From assembly GCF_051859025.1 (NCBI RefSeq), contig NZ_JBHYGL010000015.1:28063-92062 (forward strand): DNA of 64,000 bases, given 5' to 3'. The position numbers and the translations under genes are program-made. This document shows, piece by piece, positions 52,276 to 59,311 of this stretch. The DNA comes from Falsiroseomonas sp051859025. Its GTDB lineage: Bacteria; Pseudomonadota; Alphaproteobacteria; Acetobacterales; Acetobacteraceae. The notes under the pieces are model-generated. The model was not told the origin of the DNA. It did not search any database and saw nothing but the letters and a program-made list of their open reading frames with translations. Position 1 is the first letter of the stretch, and each line of letters starts with the position of its first letter.

Positions 52276-53520
52276 TCACGCGGCGTCGCGGCCCAGCAGC
52301 GCCAGCCCCTCCGCCACCGAGACGAATTCGCCGCCGGTGACAAGCTTCTCCGCCCCGAAGCGCGTGGCGAAGAGGTTCCGCACCGCCGGCACCAGGGATG
52401 TGCCGCCGGTCAGGAAGACGCGGTCCACCGCATCGGGCGCGACCTTCGCATCCACCAGCGCGGCATCCACGGCGGCGGCGATGCGGGTGAGTTCGGGGGT
52501 GATCCAGCCCTCGAAATCCGCGCGCCTGATGGGGGCGGCGATGTCGAGGTCATCGTGGCTGAAGCGTAGCACCACCTCCTCCGACGCCGAGAGCGCGGCC
52601 TTGGCGGCGGAGACGGCGCGGTAGAGCGCGTAGCCGGCCTCGTCCTTCACCAGGCGGACCAGATTCTCCAGCTGTTCGGGATGCTCGGCGGTGCGCATCA
52701 CTTCCGCGATGTCGCGCATGGTCTTGGGCGCGCGCATCAGGGACAGCAGGTGCCAGCGGGCGAAGCTGCTGAACCAGGCCGGCGGGATCGGCAGCGGCTT
52801 GCCCATGACGCGATAGGTGCCGCCCTTGCCGAGCAAAGGGGAGATCACATTGTCGATGATGCGATAGTCGAAGGCATCGCCGGCCACGCCGACGCCGGAA
52901 TGGCCGAGTGCCGTGACGCGCGCGGGCGGGCCGGGATCGAAGCGCAGCAGGGAGAAGTCGCTGGTGCCGCCGCCGAAATCCGCGACCAGCACGGTGGCGG
53001 GATGGTCGAGGCCGGCGGCGAAGCGCTGCCCGGCCGCGGCCGGTTCCAGCGCCACCTGCACATCCGGCAGCCCCGCCGCGGCGAAGGCGGCGCGCAGCCG
53101 CGCTTCGCCCAGCGCATCATCCGCGCTGTCCCCCACGAAGCGCACGGGCCGGCCGACGACGATGCGCGCACCGGCGAGGTCCGCCGCGAAGGGTTCCAGC
53201 AGGTCCCGCAGGAACAGGGCGATGATGCCTTCCAGCCCATAGGCGCGGCCGAAGATGCGCGTTTCCTGGAAGCTGCGCTGCGCCAGGTAGCTCTTCATCG
53301 ACATGATGAGGCGGCTATCGAGCGGGTCTTCCAGATAGGCCTCGATCCCGCGCGGCCCGGCGGCATGGCGCGTGACGCCGGCCCCATCCGCCCAGAAGCA
53401 GAGCACGGAGCGGAAGACATCGTCCGTGGCATGGCGCAGCACGCTGGCACTGCCATCCGCCCGAAGCGAGGTCACGACGCTGTTGGTCGTGCCGAAGTCG
53501 ATACCGATGACGGGTTGCAT
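52276..53520 (-). CDS. Hsp70-like chaperone protein (YegD type)
   Basis: A 414-residue protein made of the actin-like ATPase domain of Hsp70 only. PVIGIDFGTTNSVV near residues 3-16 is phosphate motif 1, VLVADFGGGTSDFSLL near 205 phosphate motif 2, and FLTGGTSLVPAV near 372 the adenosine motif. The substrate-binding beta-sandwich and lid of DnaK are missing, as in YegD. YegD-like proteins have no clear role; DnaJ or GrpE partners are not nearby. ATG 53520 is chosen because it starts at the conserved strand. Confidence 0.88.
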   Translation of the reverse strand: MQPVIGIDFGTTNSVVTSLRADGSASVLRHATDDVFRSVLCFWADGAGVTRHAAGPRGIEAYLEDPLDSRLIMSMKSYLAQRSFQETRIFGRAYGLEGIIALFLRDLLEPFAADLAGARIVVGRPVRFVGDSADDALGEARLRAAFAAAGLPDVQVALEPAAAGQRFAAGLDHPATVLVADFGGGTSDFSLLRFDPGPPARVTALGHSGVGVAGDAFDYRIIDNVISPLLGKGGTYRVMGKPLPIPPAWFSSFARWHLLSLMRAPKTMRDIAEVMRTAEHPEQLENLVRLVKDEAGYALYRAVSAAKAALSASEEVVLRFSHDDLDIAAPIRRADFEGWITPELTRIAAAVDAALVDAKVAPDAVDRVFLTGGTSLVPAVRNLFATRFGAEKLVTGGEFVSVAEGLALLGRDAA

Positions 53521-53588
53521 GCTGCGCCGCGAAAAGGGGATGGCGCGGGTTGAACAGCCTGGGCGCCGCGGTGGCAAGGGCGGCGCGG

Positions 53589-54254
53589 TCAGTCCCGCTT
53601 CGGGAAGATCGATTCGTCTTCCAGGATGATGCGGGCGGTGGCGGTGTAATGCGCGGTCAGCAGCGCCACCGCCCCATCCGCATCACGGGCCAGCACCGCA
53701 TCCTGGATGGCGCGGTGCTCGGCTTCCACGTCGCGCGTCGGGAAGGCGCGGATGGCGGCGAGCTTGCGGTAGCGCTGGTGGCGGTCGGTCAGCTGGTCGC
53801 AGAAGCCGATGAGCCAGCGTGATCCGCAATTCCCGACAAGGGTGCGGTGGAAGTCGCGGTGCCGGGCTTCCCAGTTCGGGTCATCCGGCCCGCGGGGGGT
53901 GCGGGACAGGCGATGGCCGGCCAGCAGCACCGCTTCCTCCCAGGCCGGGGTCGCGGCCGCCATCGACTCGCGCAAGCCGCGTTCCTCCAGCCAGCAGCGC
54001 GTGCGCGTCAGTTCCATCAATTCGTCCACGCTGATGCCGGGGACGGTGAAGCCGCGCTGGTCCTCCGCCGCCACCAGCCCATCGGCGGCCAGGCGGTTCA
54101 GCGCTTCCCGCAGCGGCGTCTGGCCGATCTCGTAGCTCTCCATCATCGCCTTGATGGCCAGGCGCCGCCCGGGCAGCAGACGCCCGCCGAGGATATCGGC
54201 GCGGATGCGTTCATAGACGCTGGTGGCGTGGGTCACGCCGCGCGCGACGCTCAC
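53589..54254 (-). CDS. GntR-family regulator, FCD type (2)
   Basis: A GntR protein of about 221 residues when started at GTG 54254. The winged helix (SVYERIRADILGGRLLPGRRL; YEIGQTPLREALNRLAADGL) covers about residues 12-65; the FCD domain follows (TRTRCWLEERGLRESM; WEARHRDFHRTLVGNCG; EHRAIQDAVLARDADGAVALL) with the metal His residues. The frame stays open to an ATG at 54359, but that reading would include the AT-rich promoter at 54305-54334, so the shorter GTG start is preferred; it remains uncertain. It diverges from the ring-cleavage operon and probably controls it. Confidence 0.85.
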   Translation of the reverse strand: MSVARGVTHATSVYERIRADILGGRLLPGRRLAIKAMMESYEIGQTPLREALNRLAADGLVAAEDQRGFTVPGISVDELMELTRTRCWLEERGLRESMAAATPAWEEAVLLAGHRLSRTPRGPDDPNWEARHRDFHRTLVGNCGSRWLIGFCDQLTDRHQRYRKLAAIRAFPTRDVEAEHRAIQDAVLARDADGAVALLTAHYTATARIILEDESIFPKRD

Positions 54255-54302
54255 CGCAGGCGTTCCGGCAGGGCTGGCATATCTTCGGCTCCGATCTGGT
54301 GA

Positions 54303-54334
54303 AATATATACATTGGGGTTTACAGCCGAGGCAA
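54303..54334. promoter_or_regulatory. AT-rich promoter/operator between GntR (2) and the ring-cleavage operon
   Basis: On the minus strand TTGCCT (54334-54329) and TATATA (54310-54305) are 18 bases apart, a promoter for the GntR gene. AATATATACATT (54303-54314) is an imperfect palindrome, with one mismatched pair, of the kind bound by FCD-type GntR proteins and overlaps the -10. It also lies about 90 bases upstream of the VOC dioxygenase ATG. Confidence 0.5.
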
Positions 54335-54402
54335 TATCCATCATCTGGTCATCAACCAAGCGTGGACCGGCGCCTGCAAGGCGACGGCGGATGGAGCGGC
54401 CG

Positions 54403-55293
54403 ATGAGTGGATTCCCGGTGACGGCGCTGCGCAGCGTGGATCTGCAGGTGCCCGACCTCGCGACGGCGGAGCGCTTCTACACGACCATTTGGGGCCTGAA
54501 GGTTGCGGCGCGGAGCGGCGGCTCCGTCTGGCTGCATGCGACGGGCGATGACCATCACGTGCTGGCGCTGCATCCCGGGGCCCAGGCGGCGATCCGGTCC
54601 GTCACCTTCCGCGCGGGCGATGGGGGCGCGCTGCACCAGGTGCTGGGCATGGCGCTGGGCCAGGGGGCTTCGGTGCTGGCCGCCCCGGCCGCGCTGGAGG
54701 AGCCTGGCGGCGGCCTGGCCTGCACGTTGCGTGATCCCGCCGGTTCCGTCTTCCGGATCGTCGCCGGCGATGAACGCCGCGCGCCCGATGCGCCGTCCCG
54801 CGACGCGCCGGACCGCCTGGCGCATGTGAACCTCAACTGCCGGGACGTGGACGCCACCGCGCGCTTCTTCGAAGCGGGGCTCGGCTTCAGGCTGGCCGAT
54901 CGGTCCAAGCTGATGGCCTTCGAACGCTGCAACAGCGACCACCACGCGGTGGTGCTGGCGGAGGCGCCGGCCGATGGGCTGAACCACGTGGCCTTCAACA
55001 TGCCGGGCTGGGAATGCGTCATGCGCGGATCGGGCCGCATGATCGACGCGGGATTCCCGCTGGCCTGGGGCGTCGGCCGGCACGGGCCGGGCGACAATGT
55101 CTTCGCCTACTTCATCGATCCCTTCGGCATCGTCATCGAATACACGGCAGAGGTGGAGCAGGTGGGGGACGACCATGTCGCCCGCGGCCCCAGCCACTGG
55201 ACCTGGCCGCCCGGTCGCACGGACCAATGGGGCATCGCGCTGCCCAAGCCGGAGGCGACGAAGAAGGCGCAGCTCGCCATCCGCTTCGCATGA
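54403..55293 (+). CDS. extradiol ring-cleavage dioxygenase-like VOC protein
   Basis: A 296-residue two-module VOC protein of the type I extradiol dioxygenase family (2,3-dihydroxybiphenyl dioxygenase-like). The N-terminal module (SVDLQVPDLATAERFYTTIWGLKV) has lost metal ligands as in the family. The C-terminal module keeps the iron triad: His in LAHVNLNCRD near residue 145, His in GLNHVAFNM near 192, Glu in GIVIEYTAEVE near 245. It would open a catechol meta to the hydroxyls. ATG 54403 is used; ATG 54391 is an alternative. Its stop overlaps the next start (ATGA). Confidence 0.86.
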   Translation: MSGFPVTALRSVDLQVPDLATAERFYTTIWGLKVAARSGGSVWLHATGDDHHVLALHPGAQAAIRSVTFRAGDGGALHQVLGMALGQGASVLAAPAALEEPGGGLACTLRDPAGSVFRIVAGDERRAPDAPSRDAPDRLAHVNLNCRDVDATARFFEAGLGFRLADRSKLMAFERCNSDHHAVVLAEAPADGLNHVAFNMPGWECVMRGSGRMIDAGFPLAWGVGRHGPGDNVFAYFIDPFGIVIEYTAEVEQVGDDHVARGPSHWTWPPGRTDQWGIALPKPEATKKAQLAIRFA

Positions 55294-56813
55294 GCGTGGC
55301 CGTGCATCACGACGTCGTCGTCATCGGCTTCGGCCCCTCCGGCGCCGTCGCCACCGCGCTGCTGGGCCAGCAGGGGTTCAGCACGCTGGCGATCGACCGT
55401 GCGACGGCGGTCTATGACAAGCCCCGCGCCATCGCGATCGATCATGAGATCATGCGGATGCTGGACAATCTCGGCATCGCCGATGCCGTGCTGCCGCATA
55501 CCGCGCCCTTCCCGGCTTCCGAGCATTTCGGCGCGGCGGGCCAGTTGATCCGTCGCATCGACATGGTGCCCGCACCCTATCCCATGGGCTTCACGCCCAC
55601 GATGGTCTTCACCCAGCCGCCGGTGGAGGCGCTGCTGCGCGCCCATGCCGCTGCCATGCCGGGTGTCTCGGTGGAACTCGGCACGGAGCTTGTCGGCATC
55701 AGCCAGGATGCGAACCGCGTCACGCTGCGACTGCGCGGCGCGGAGGGCGAGCGGACCGCCACGGCGGATACCGTTATCGCCTGCGATGGCGCTTCCTCCT
55801 TCACCCGCAACGCCCTTGGCATCGGCTTCGAGGATCTGGTCTTCGACGAGCCCTGGCTGGTGGTGGATCTTCTCGTCGAGGAGAGCGGACTCGCGAAGCT
55901 GCCGGTGAATGCCGCGCAGTTCTGCGACCCCGCCCGCCCCATCACCTACATCGTGGGGCCCGGCAACCATCGCCGCTTCGAGATCATGCTGAACCCGGGC
56001 GAGGACCCGAGGGCGATGCAGGAGCCCGATGCGGTCTGGGCGCTGCTGGCGCGCTGGCTGGCGCCGGGCGATGCGACGCTGTGGCGCGCATCCAGCTACC
56101 GCTTCCACGCGCTGGTCGCGGCGCAGTGGCGGCAGGGGCGCGTGTTCCTGGCCGGTGATGCCGCGCACCAGCAGCCGCCCTTCATCGGCCAGGGCATGTG
56201 CCAGGGGCTGCGGGATGTCTCGAACCTGGTGTGGAAGCTGGCCGCGGTGCGGGATGGCGCCTCGCCCGTGCTGCTCGACAGCTACGCTGCCGAACGCGCG
56301 CAGCATGTCCGCACCCTGACCGCGCGCATCAAGAACATCGGCCGCCAGATCTGCGAACGCGATCCGGCGGCGGCGGCGGCGCGCGATGCGGGGCTGATCG
56401 CGCAGGGCGGCGGGAAGCCCCCCGTGCTGACGCGGCAGGAGATCGTGCCGCCGCTGGAATCGGGCTTCCTGGCGGAGCCCGCGCATCCCGCGCAGGGCAC
56501 GCTCTTCCCGCAGCCCTTCGTTCGGCACAACGGCGCCTGGGTGCTGATGGACCGCGTGCTCGGCCATGGCTGGCGCGTGATCGCCATGGATGAGTTGCCC
56601 GGCGCCGCGCGGATCAAGGCATCCGGCGCCGAAGGCCCGGGGCTGGAGGAGCGGGACGGCATCGTCGGCGCCTGGTTCGCGCGCCATGGCGTGCGCGCCG
56701 CCATCATCCGCCCGGACCACTACGTGCATGGCGTCGCCGTCGATGCGGCCGCGCTGGATCATCTGCGTGCGGCGCTGTCGGCCGTTCTGCATCCCGTGAA
56801 GGAAATCGCATGA
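55290..56813 (+). CDS. FAD-dependent aromatic hydroxylase (MhpA/PheA type)
   Basis: A 507-residue flavoprotein monooxygenase. DVVVIGFGPSGAVATALLG near residues 8-26 binds FAD, ACDGASSFTRNALG near 167 is the DG motif and GRVFLAGDAAHQQPPFIGQG near 287 the GD motif, all as in 3-(3-hydroxyphenyl)propionate hydroxylase. A thioredoxin-like C-terminal domain (about 395-507) is present. It would hydroxylate a phenol to a catechol using NAD(P)H. It is coupled by ATGA overlaps to the dioxygenase before it and the FAH hydrolase after it. Confidence 0.9.
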   Translation: MSVAVHHDVVVIGFGPSGAVATALLGQQGFSTLAIDRATAVYDKPRAIAIDHEIMRMLDNLGIADAVLPHTAPFPASEHFGAAGQLIRRIDMVPAPYPMGFTPTMVFTQPPVEALLRAHAAAMPGVSVELGTELVGISQDANRVTLRLRGAEGERTATADTVIACDGASSFTRNALGIGFEDLVFDEPWLVVDLLVEESGLAKLPVNAAQFCDPARPITYIVGPGNHRRFEIMLNPGEDPRAMQEPDAVWALLARWLAPGDATLWRASSYRFHALVAAQWRQGRVFLAGDAAHQQPPFIGQGMCQGLRDVSNLVWKLAAVRDGASPVLLDSYAAERAQHVRTLTARIKNIGRQICERDPAAAAARDAGLIAQGGGKPPVLTRQEIVPPLESGFLAEPAHPAQGTLFPQPFVRHNGAWVLMDRVLGHGWRVIAMDELPGAARIKASGAEGPGLEERDGIVGAWFARHGVRAAIIRPDHYVHGVAVDAAALDHLRAALSAVLHPVKEIA

Positions 56814-57655
56814 AGCTCGCCACCTTCCGCCATCAGGGCCGCACCAGCTGGGGCGTTGTCGGCGATGGCGTCATCCATGATGTGGGTGCCGTCCTGGTGC
56901 AGTTGCCGGATTTGAAGTCCGCCATCGCCGCTGGCGCGCTGGATGCCGCGCGCGATGCCGCCGCCGCCGCGCCCACCATCGCGCTGGACGCGATCGAATG
57001 GCTGCCCGTCATCCCCAACCCCGACAAGATTCTGTGCATCGGGCTGAACTATGAGGAGCACCGGAAGGAGACGGGGCGCAGCGTCGTCGGCAACCCCACC
57101 ATCTTCACGCGCTTCGCCAACAGCCAGGTCGGGCACCTCGCGCCGCTGGTGCGGCCGAAGGTGTCCTCGGATTTCGACTATGAGGGCGAGTTGGCCGTCA
57201 TCATCGGCACCTCCTGCCGCCATGTCGCCAAGGGCGATGCCTTCGCGCAGGTCGCCGGCTATGCCTGCTACAATGATGGCAGCGTGCGCGACTGGCAGCG
57301 CCACACCCACCAGTTCACGCCGGGGAAAAACTTCGTCGGCACCGGCCCCTTCGGCCCCTGGATGGTGACGCCGGACGAAGTCGGCGAGATCGGCCCGCAG
57401 CGCCTGCAGACCCGCGTGAACGGCCAGGTGGTCCAGGACGCGAAGCTGGAAGAGATGCTGTTCGATATCCCGACGCAGATCGCCTACTGCTCCACCTTCA
57501 CGCGGCTCGAGCCCGGCGATGTCATCGCCACCGGCACGCCGGGCGGCGTCGGCGCCAAGCGCACGCCCCCGCTCTGGATCAAGCCCGGCGATGTCGTCGA
57601 TGTGGAGATCGAGGGCGTTGGCCTGCTGACCAACACCGTTGCCGACGAAAGCTGA
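56810..57655 (+). CDS. fumarylacetoacetate hydrolase-family protein
   Basis: A 281-residue FAH-fold enzyme. ILCIGLNYEEHRKETG near residues 74-89 is the entry motif; metal ligands are the two Glu of DYEGELAVIIG near 124-134 and Asp in YNDGSVRDWQ near 155-164. GTGPFGPWMV and ATGTPGGVGAKRTPP are further FAH hallmarks. It would hydrolyse or hydrate the ring-cleavage product (acylpyruvate or 2-hydroxy-hexadienoate type). Ureidoglycolate lyase is a common but less fitting label in this context. Confidence 0.9.
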   Translation: MKLATFRHQGRTSWGVVGDGVIHDVGAVLVQLPDLKSAIAAGALDAARDAAAAAPTIALDAIEWLPVIPNPDKILCIGLNYEEHRKETGRSVVGNPTIFTRFANSQVGHLAPLVRPKVSSDFDYEGELAVIIGTSCRHVAKGDAFAQVAGYACYNDGSVRDWQRHTHQFTPGKNFVGTGPFGPWMVTPDEVGEIGPQRLQTRVNGQVVQDAKLEEMLFDIPTQIAYCSTFTRLEPGDVIATGTPGGVGAKRTPPLWIKPGDVVDVEIEGVGLLTNTVADES

Positions 57656-57686
57656 ACCCACCACCGCGAACAGGGAGGAATTTCCA

Positions 57687-58673
57687 ATGACGCGAAACCG
57701 CGCCCCGATCACCCGCCGCGCCATGCTGGCGGCCATGGCCACGCTGCCTGCCCTGCCCGCGCTGGCGCAATCCGAATGGCCGCGCCGGCCGATGCGCATC
57801 ATCGTGCCCCAGCCCCCGGGCGGGAACCTCGACATCCTGGTCCGCGCCATCGCGGAGGGGCTGCGCCAGGAACTCGGCCAGCCCGTGGTGGTGGAGAACC
57901 GGCCCGGCGGCAACAGCGTCATCGGCCTCGAGGCCTGCGCCCAGGCGGCACCGGACGGCACCACCTTCTGCGCCGTGAACATCGAGGTGATGACCACGAT
58001 GCCGCATGCAGAGCCGGAGCTTTTCGCCCGCTTCGCCTCCCTGCTGCCGGTCACGCAGATGGCCTCCGCGCCTTCCGTCCTCGTCTCCTCCCCCGGGGTG
58101 CCGGCGGGCACGCTGAAGGATGCCGTCGCGTGGATGCGCGGGCGGCGGGACGTGAACTACGGCTCCTCCGGCGTCGGCTCCGCGCAGCAGCTTCTGTATG
58201 AATGGCTGAAGGCGAAGGAGGGCATCCAGATGGAGCATGTCCCCTTCCGCGGCATCGGCGACGCGATCCGGGAGACGGTCGCGGACCGCGTGCAGTTCAG
58301 CTACTCCGCCCTCGCGCTTGCCATGCCGCAGATCCGCGCGGGGCGTCTGCGGCCGCTGGCGATGCTGGGCGGCACGCGCCACCCGGAGCTGCCGGATACG
58401 CCTTCCATGCGCGAACTCGGCTACGACTACCCCTATGGCGGCGCCTGGTGGGGGCTGTCCGCCCCCGCCAACCTTCCCCCCGCGATCCAGGAGGCGATGT
58501 CCCGCGCGGTGCGCAACGTCGTCACCAATGAGGAATTCCGCACCCGGGTCCTGGCGCCGAATTTCTTCAACGGCATCGGCAACACCCCCGCCGAATTCGC
58601 GGAGATCATCACCCGCGAACGCGCCGCGGGGGTGGAGCTGGTGCGGCTGTCGGGCATCGGCCCGGCGCGCTGA
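57687..58673 (+). CDS. Bug-family tripartite tricarboxylate transporter receptor (4)
   Basis: A 328-residue periplasmic receptor with a twin-Arg signal (ITRRAMLAAMATLPALPALAQ). RPMRIIVPQPPGGNLD has Gln where most Bug proteins have Phe before PPGG; QPVVVENRPGGNSVIG and VPFRGIGDAIRETV complete the ligand loops. GGGAGGAA lies before the ATG. It is the last gene of the ring-cleavage operon, so the ligand is probably an aromatic acid. No TctAB genes nearby. Confidence 0.93.
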   Translation: MTRNRAPITRRAMLAAMATLPALPALAQSEWPRRPMRIIVPQPPGGNLDILVRAIAEGLRQELGQPVVVENRPGGNSVIGLEACAQAAPDGTTFCAVNIEVMTTMPHAEPELFARFASLLPVTQMASAPSVLVSSPGVPAGTLKDAVAWMRGRRDVNYGSSGVGSAQQLLYEWLKAKEGIQMEHVPFRGIGDAIRETVADRVQFSYSALALAMPQIRAGRLRPLAMLGGTRHPELPDTPSMRELGYDYPYGGAWWGLSAPANLPPAIQEAMSRAVRNVVTNEEFRTRVLAPNFFNGIGNTPAEFAEIITRERAAGVELVRLSGIGPAR

Positions 58674-58724
58674 AGGCGGCGGCGGGTGGGGGGGGGAAGG
58701 GCGCCCCTCCCCGCGACTCGGGGT

Positions 58725-58753
58725 TTGCGAACAGATCGCGAACATGCTATCAA
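58725..58753 (+). promoter_or_regulatory. SOS-type promoter: LexA box GAAC-N7-GAAC over -35/-10
   Basis: GAAC at 58729-58732 and GAAC at 58740-58743 are separated by exactly 7 bases, the direct-repeat LexA box known in Alphaproteobacteria (the complement of GTTC-N7-GTTC). It overlaps a promoter: TTGCGA at 58725-58730 and TATCAA at 58748-58753, 17 apart. It lies 38 bases upstream of the ATG of the 108-residue gene. Confidence 0.65.
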
Positions 58754-58780
58754 CCCCGCGAATCCCCAGGACAGAACCCC

Positions 58781-59107
58781 ATGGCAGCCCGCAAAGCCCG
58801 CGCGCCGCGCCCGATCGACGCGGCCCTTCAACGCCTCCTCGCCCTCGCCGGCCGCGGCGTGGCCCCGGCCCGCATGGCGCGGGAGGTCGACATGATCATC
58901 GCGGAATGGCGGCTGCTGGCGGAGGCGGATGAGAAGTTCGACCTGGCGGCCTCGCTGGAAACACTGCGCGAACAGCTTGATGCCGGCGTCGGCGCGGCGG
59001 AGGAGCAGGTGGCGGATGTGGATGCCAGCGAACCGGCGGCGGTGAAACAGGCCAATGCCATGCTCTCCGCCCTGGTCGCGACCCGGGACGCGGCGCTGGC
59101 GGCCTGA
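58781..59107 (+). CDS. small helical protein of unknown function with an SOS-type promoter
   Basis: A 108-residue protein I do not recognise. It starts with a basic segment (ARKARAPRP), then predicted amphipathic helices with heptad-like Leu/Ala spacing (IDAALQRLLALAGRGVAPA; EKFDLAASLETLREQLDAG; EEQVADVDASEPAAVKQ; MLSALVATRDAALAA). No Cys, no signal peptide, no membrane helix. A LexA-type box overlaps its promoter, and it is the gene before ftsK, so a role in damage-induced division arrest or replication control is an attractive guess but not shown. AGGA is 9 bases before the ATG. Confidence 0.7.
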   Translation: MAARKARAPRPIDAALQRLLALAGRGVAPARMAREVDMIIAEWRLLAEADEKFDLAASLETLREQLDAGVGAAEEQVADVDASEPAAVKQANAMLSALVATRDAALAA

Positions 59108-59113
59108 TGCTGG

Positions 59114-59202
59114 CCCTCAGTCGCCGGGCGCGCGCTCCGCGCGCTTGGCTCGCCGCATAAGCGGCGGGCGCCGTTCGGCGCCTCGGACCGCGTCGCAGTC
59201 CG
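59114..59202. repeat. four-hairpin intergenic repeat, copy 2
   Basis: Four consecutive hairpins in the 204-base gap before ftsK: GCGCGCG/CGCGCGC (59128-59144), CGCCGC/GCGGCG with loop ATAA (59151-59166), GGCGCC/GGCGCC with loop GTTC (59167-59182) and CGGAC/GTCCG (59184-59202). The flanking CCCTCAG and CTTGGCT words match copy 1 at 30606, while paired stem bases differ in a compensatory way. The rest of the gap to ftsK shows nothing clear. Confidence 0.7.
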
Positions 59203-59311
59203 CCTGGGACCGCCCCCGCCGGCCCCTCACAACCCCCGCCCGGAAGCAAGACCGTGCAATCCGAGGCACTTCCGGTGTAGAGTTGCGTCCTGGGTTCAGG
59301 ACAAGACGTTG

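Noticed and set aside
58688..58696. G9 tract as a phase-variable switch
   Set aside because: It lies upstream of the promoter elements at 58725-58753, without flanking symmetry, so slippage would have little clear effect.
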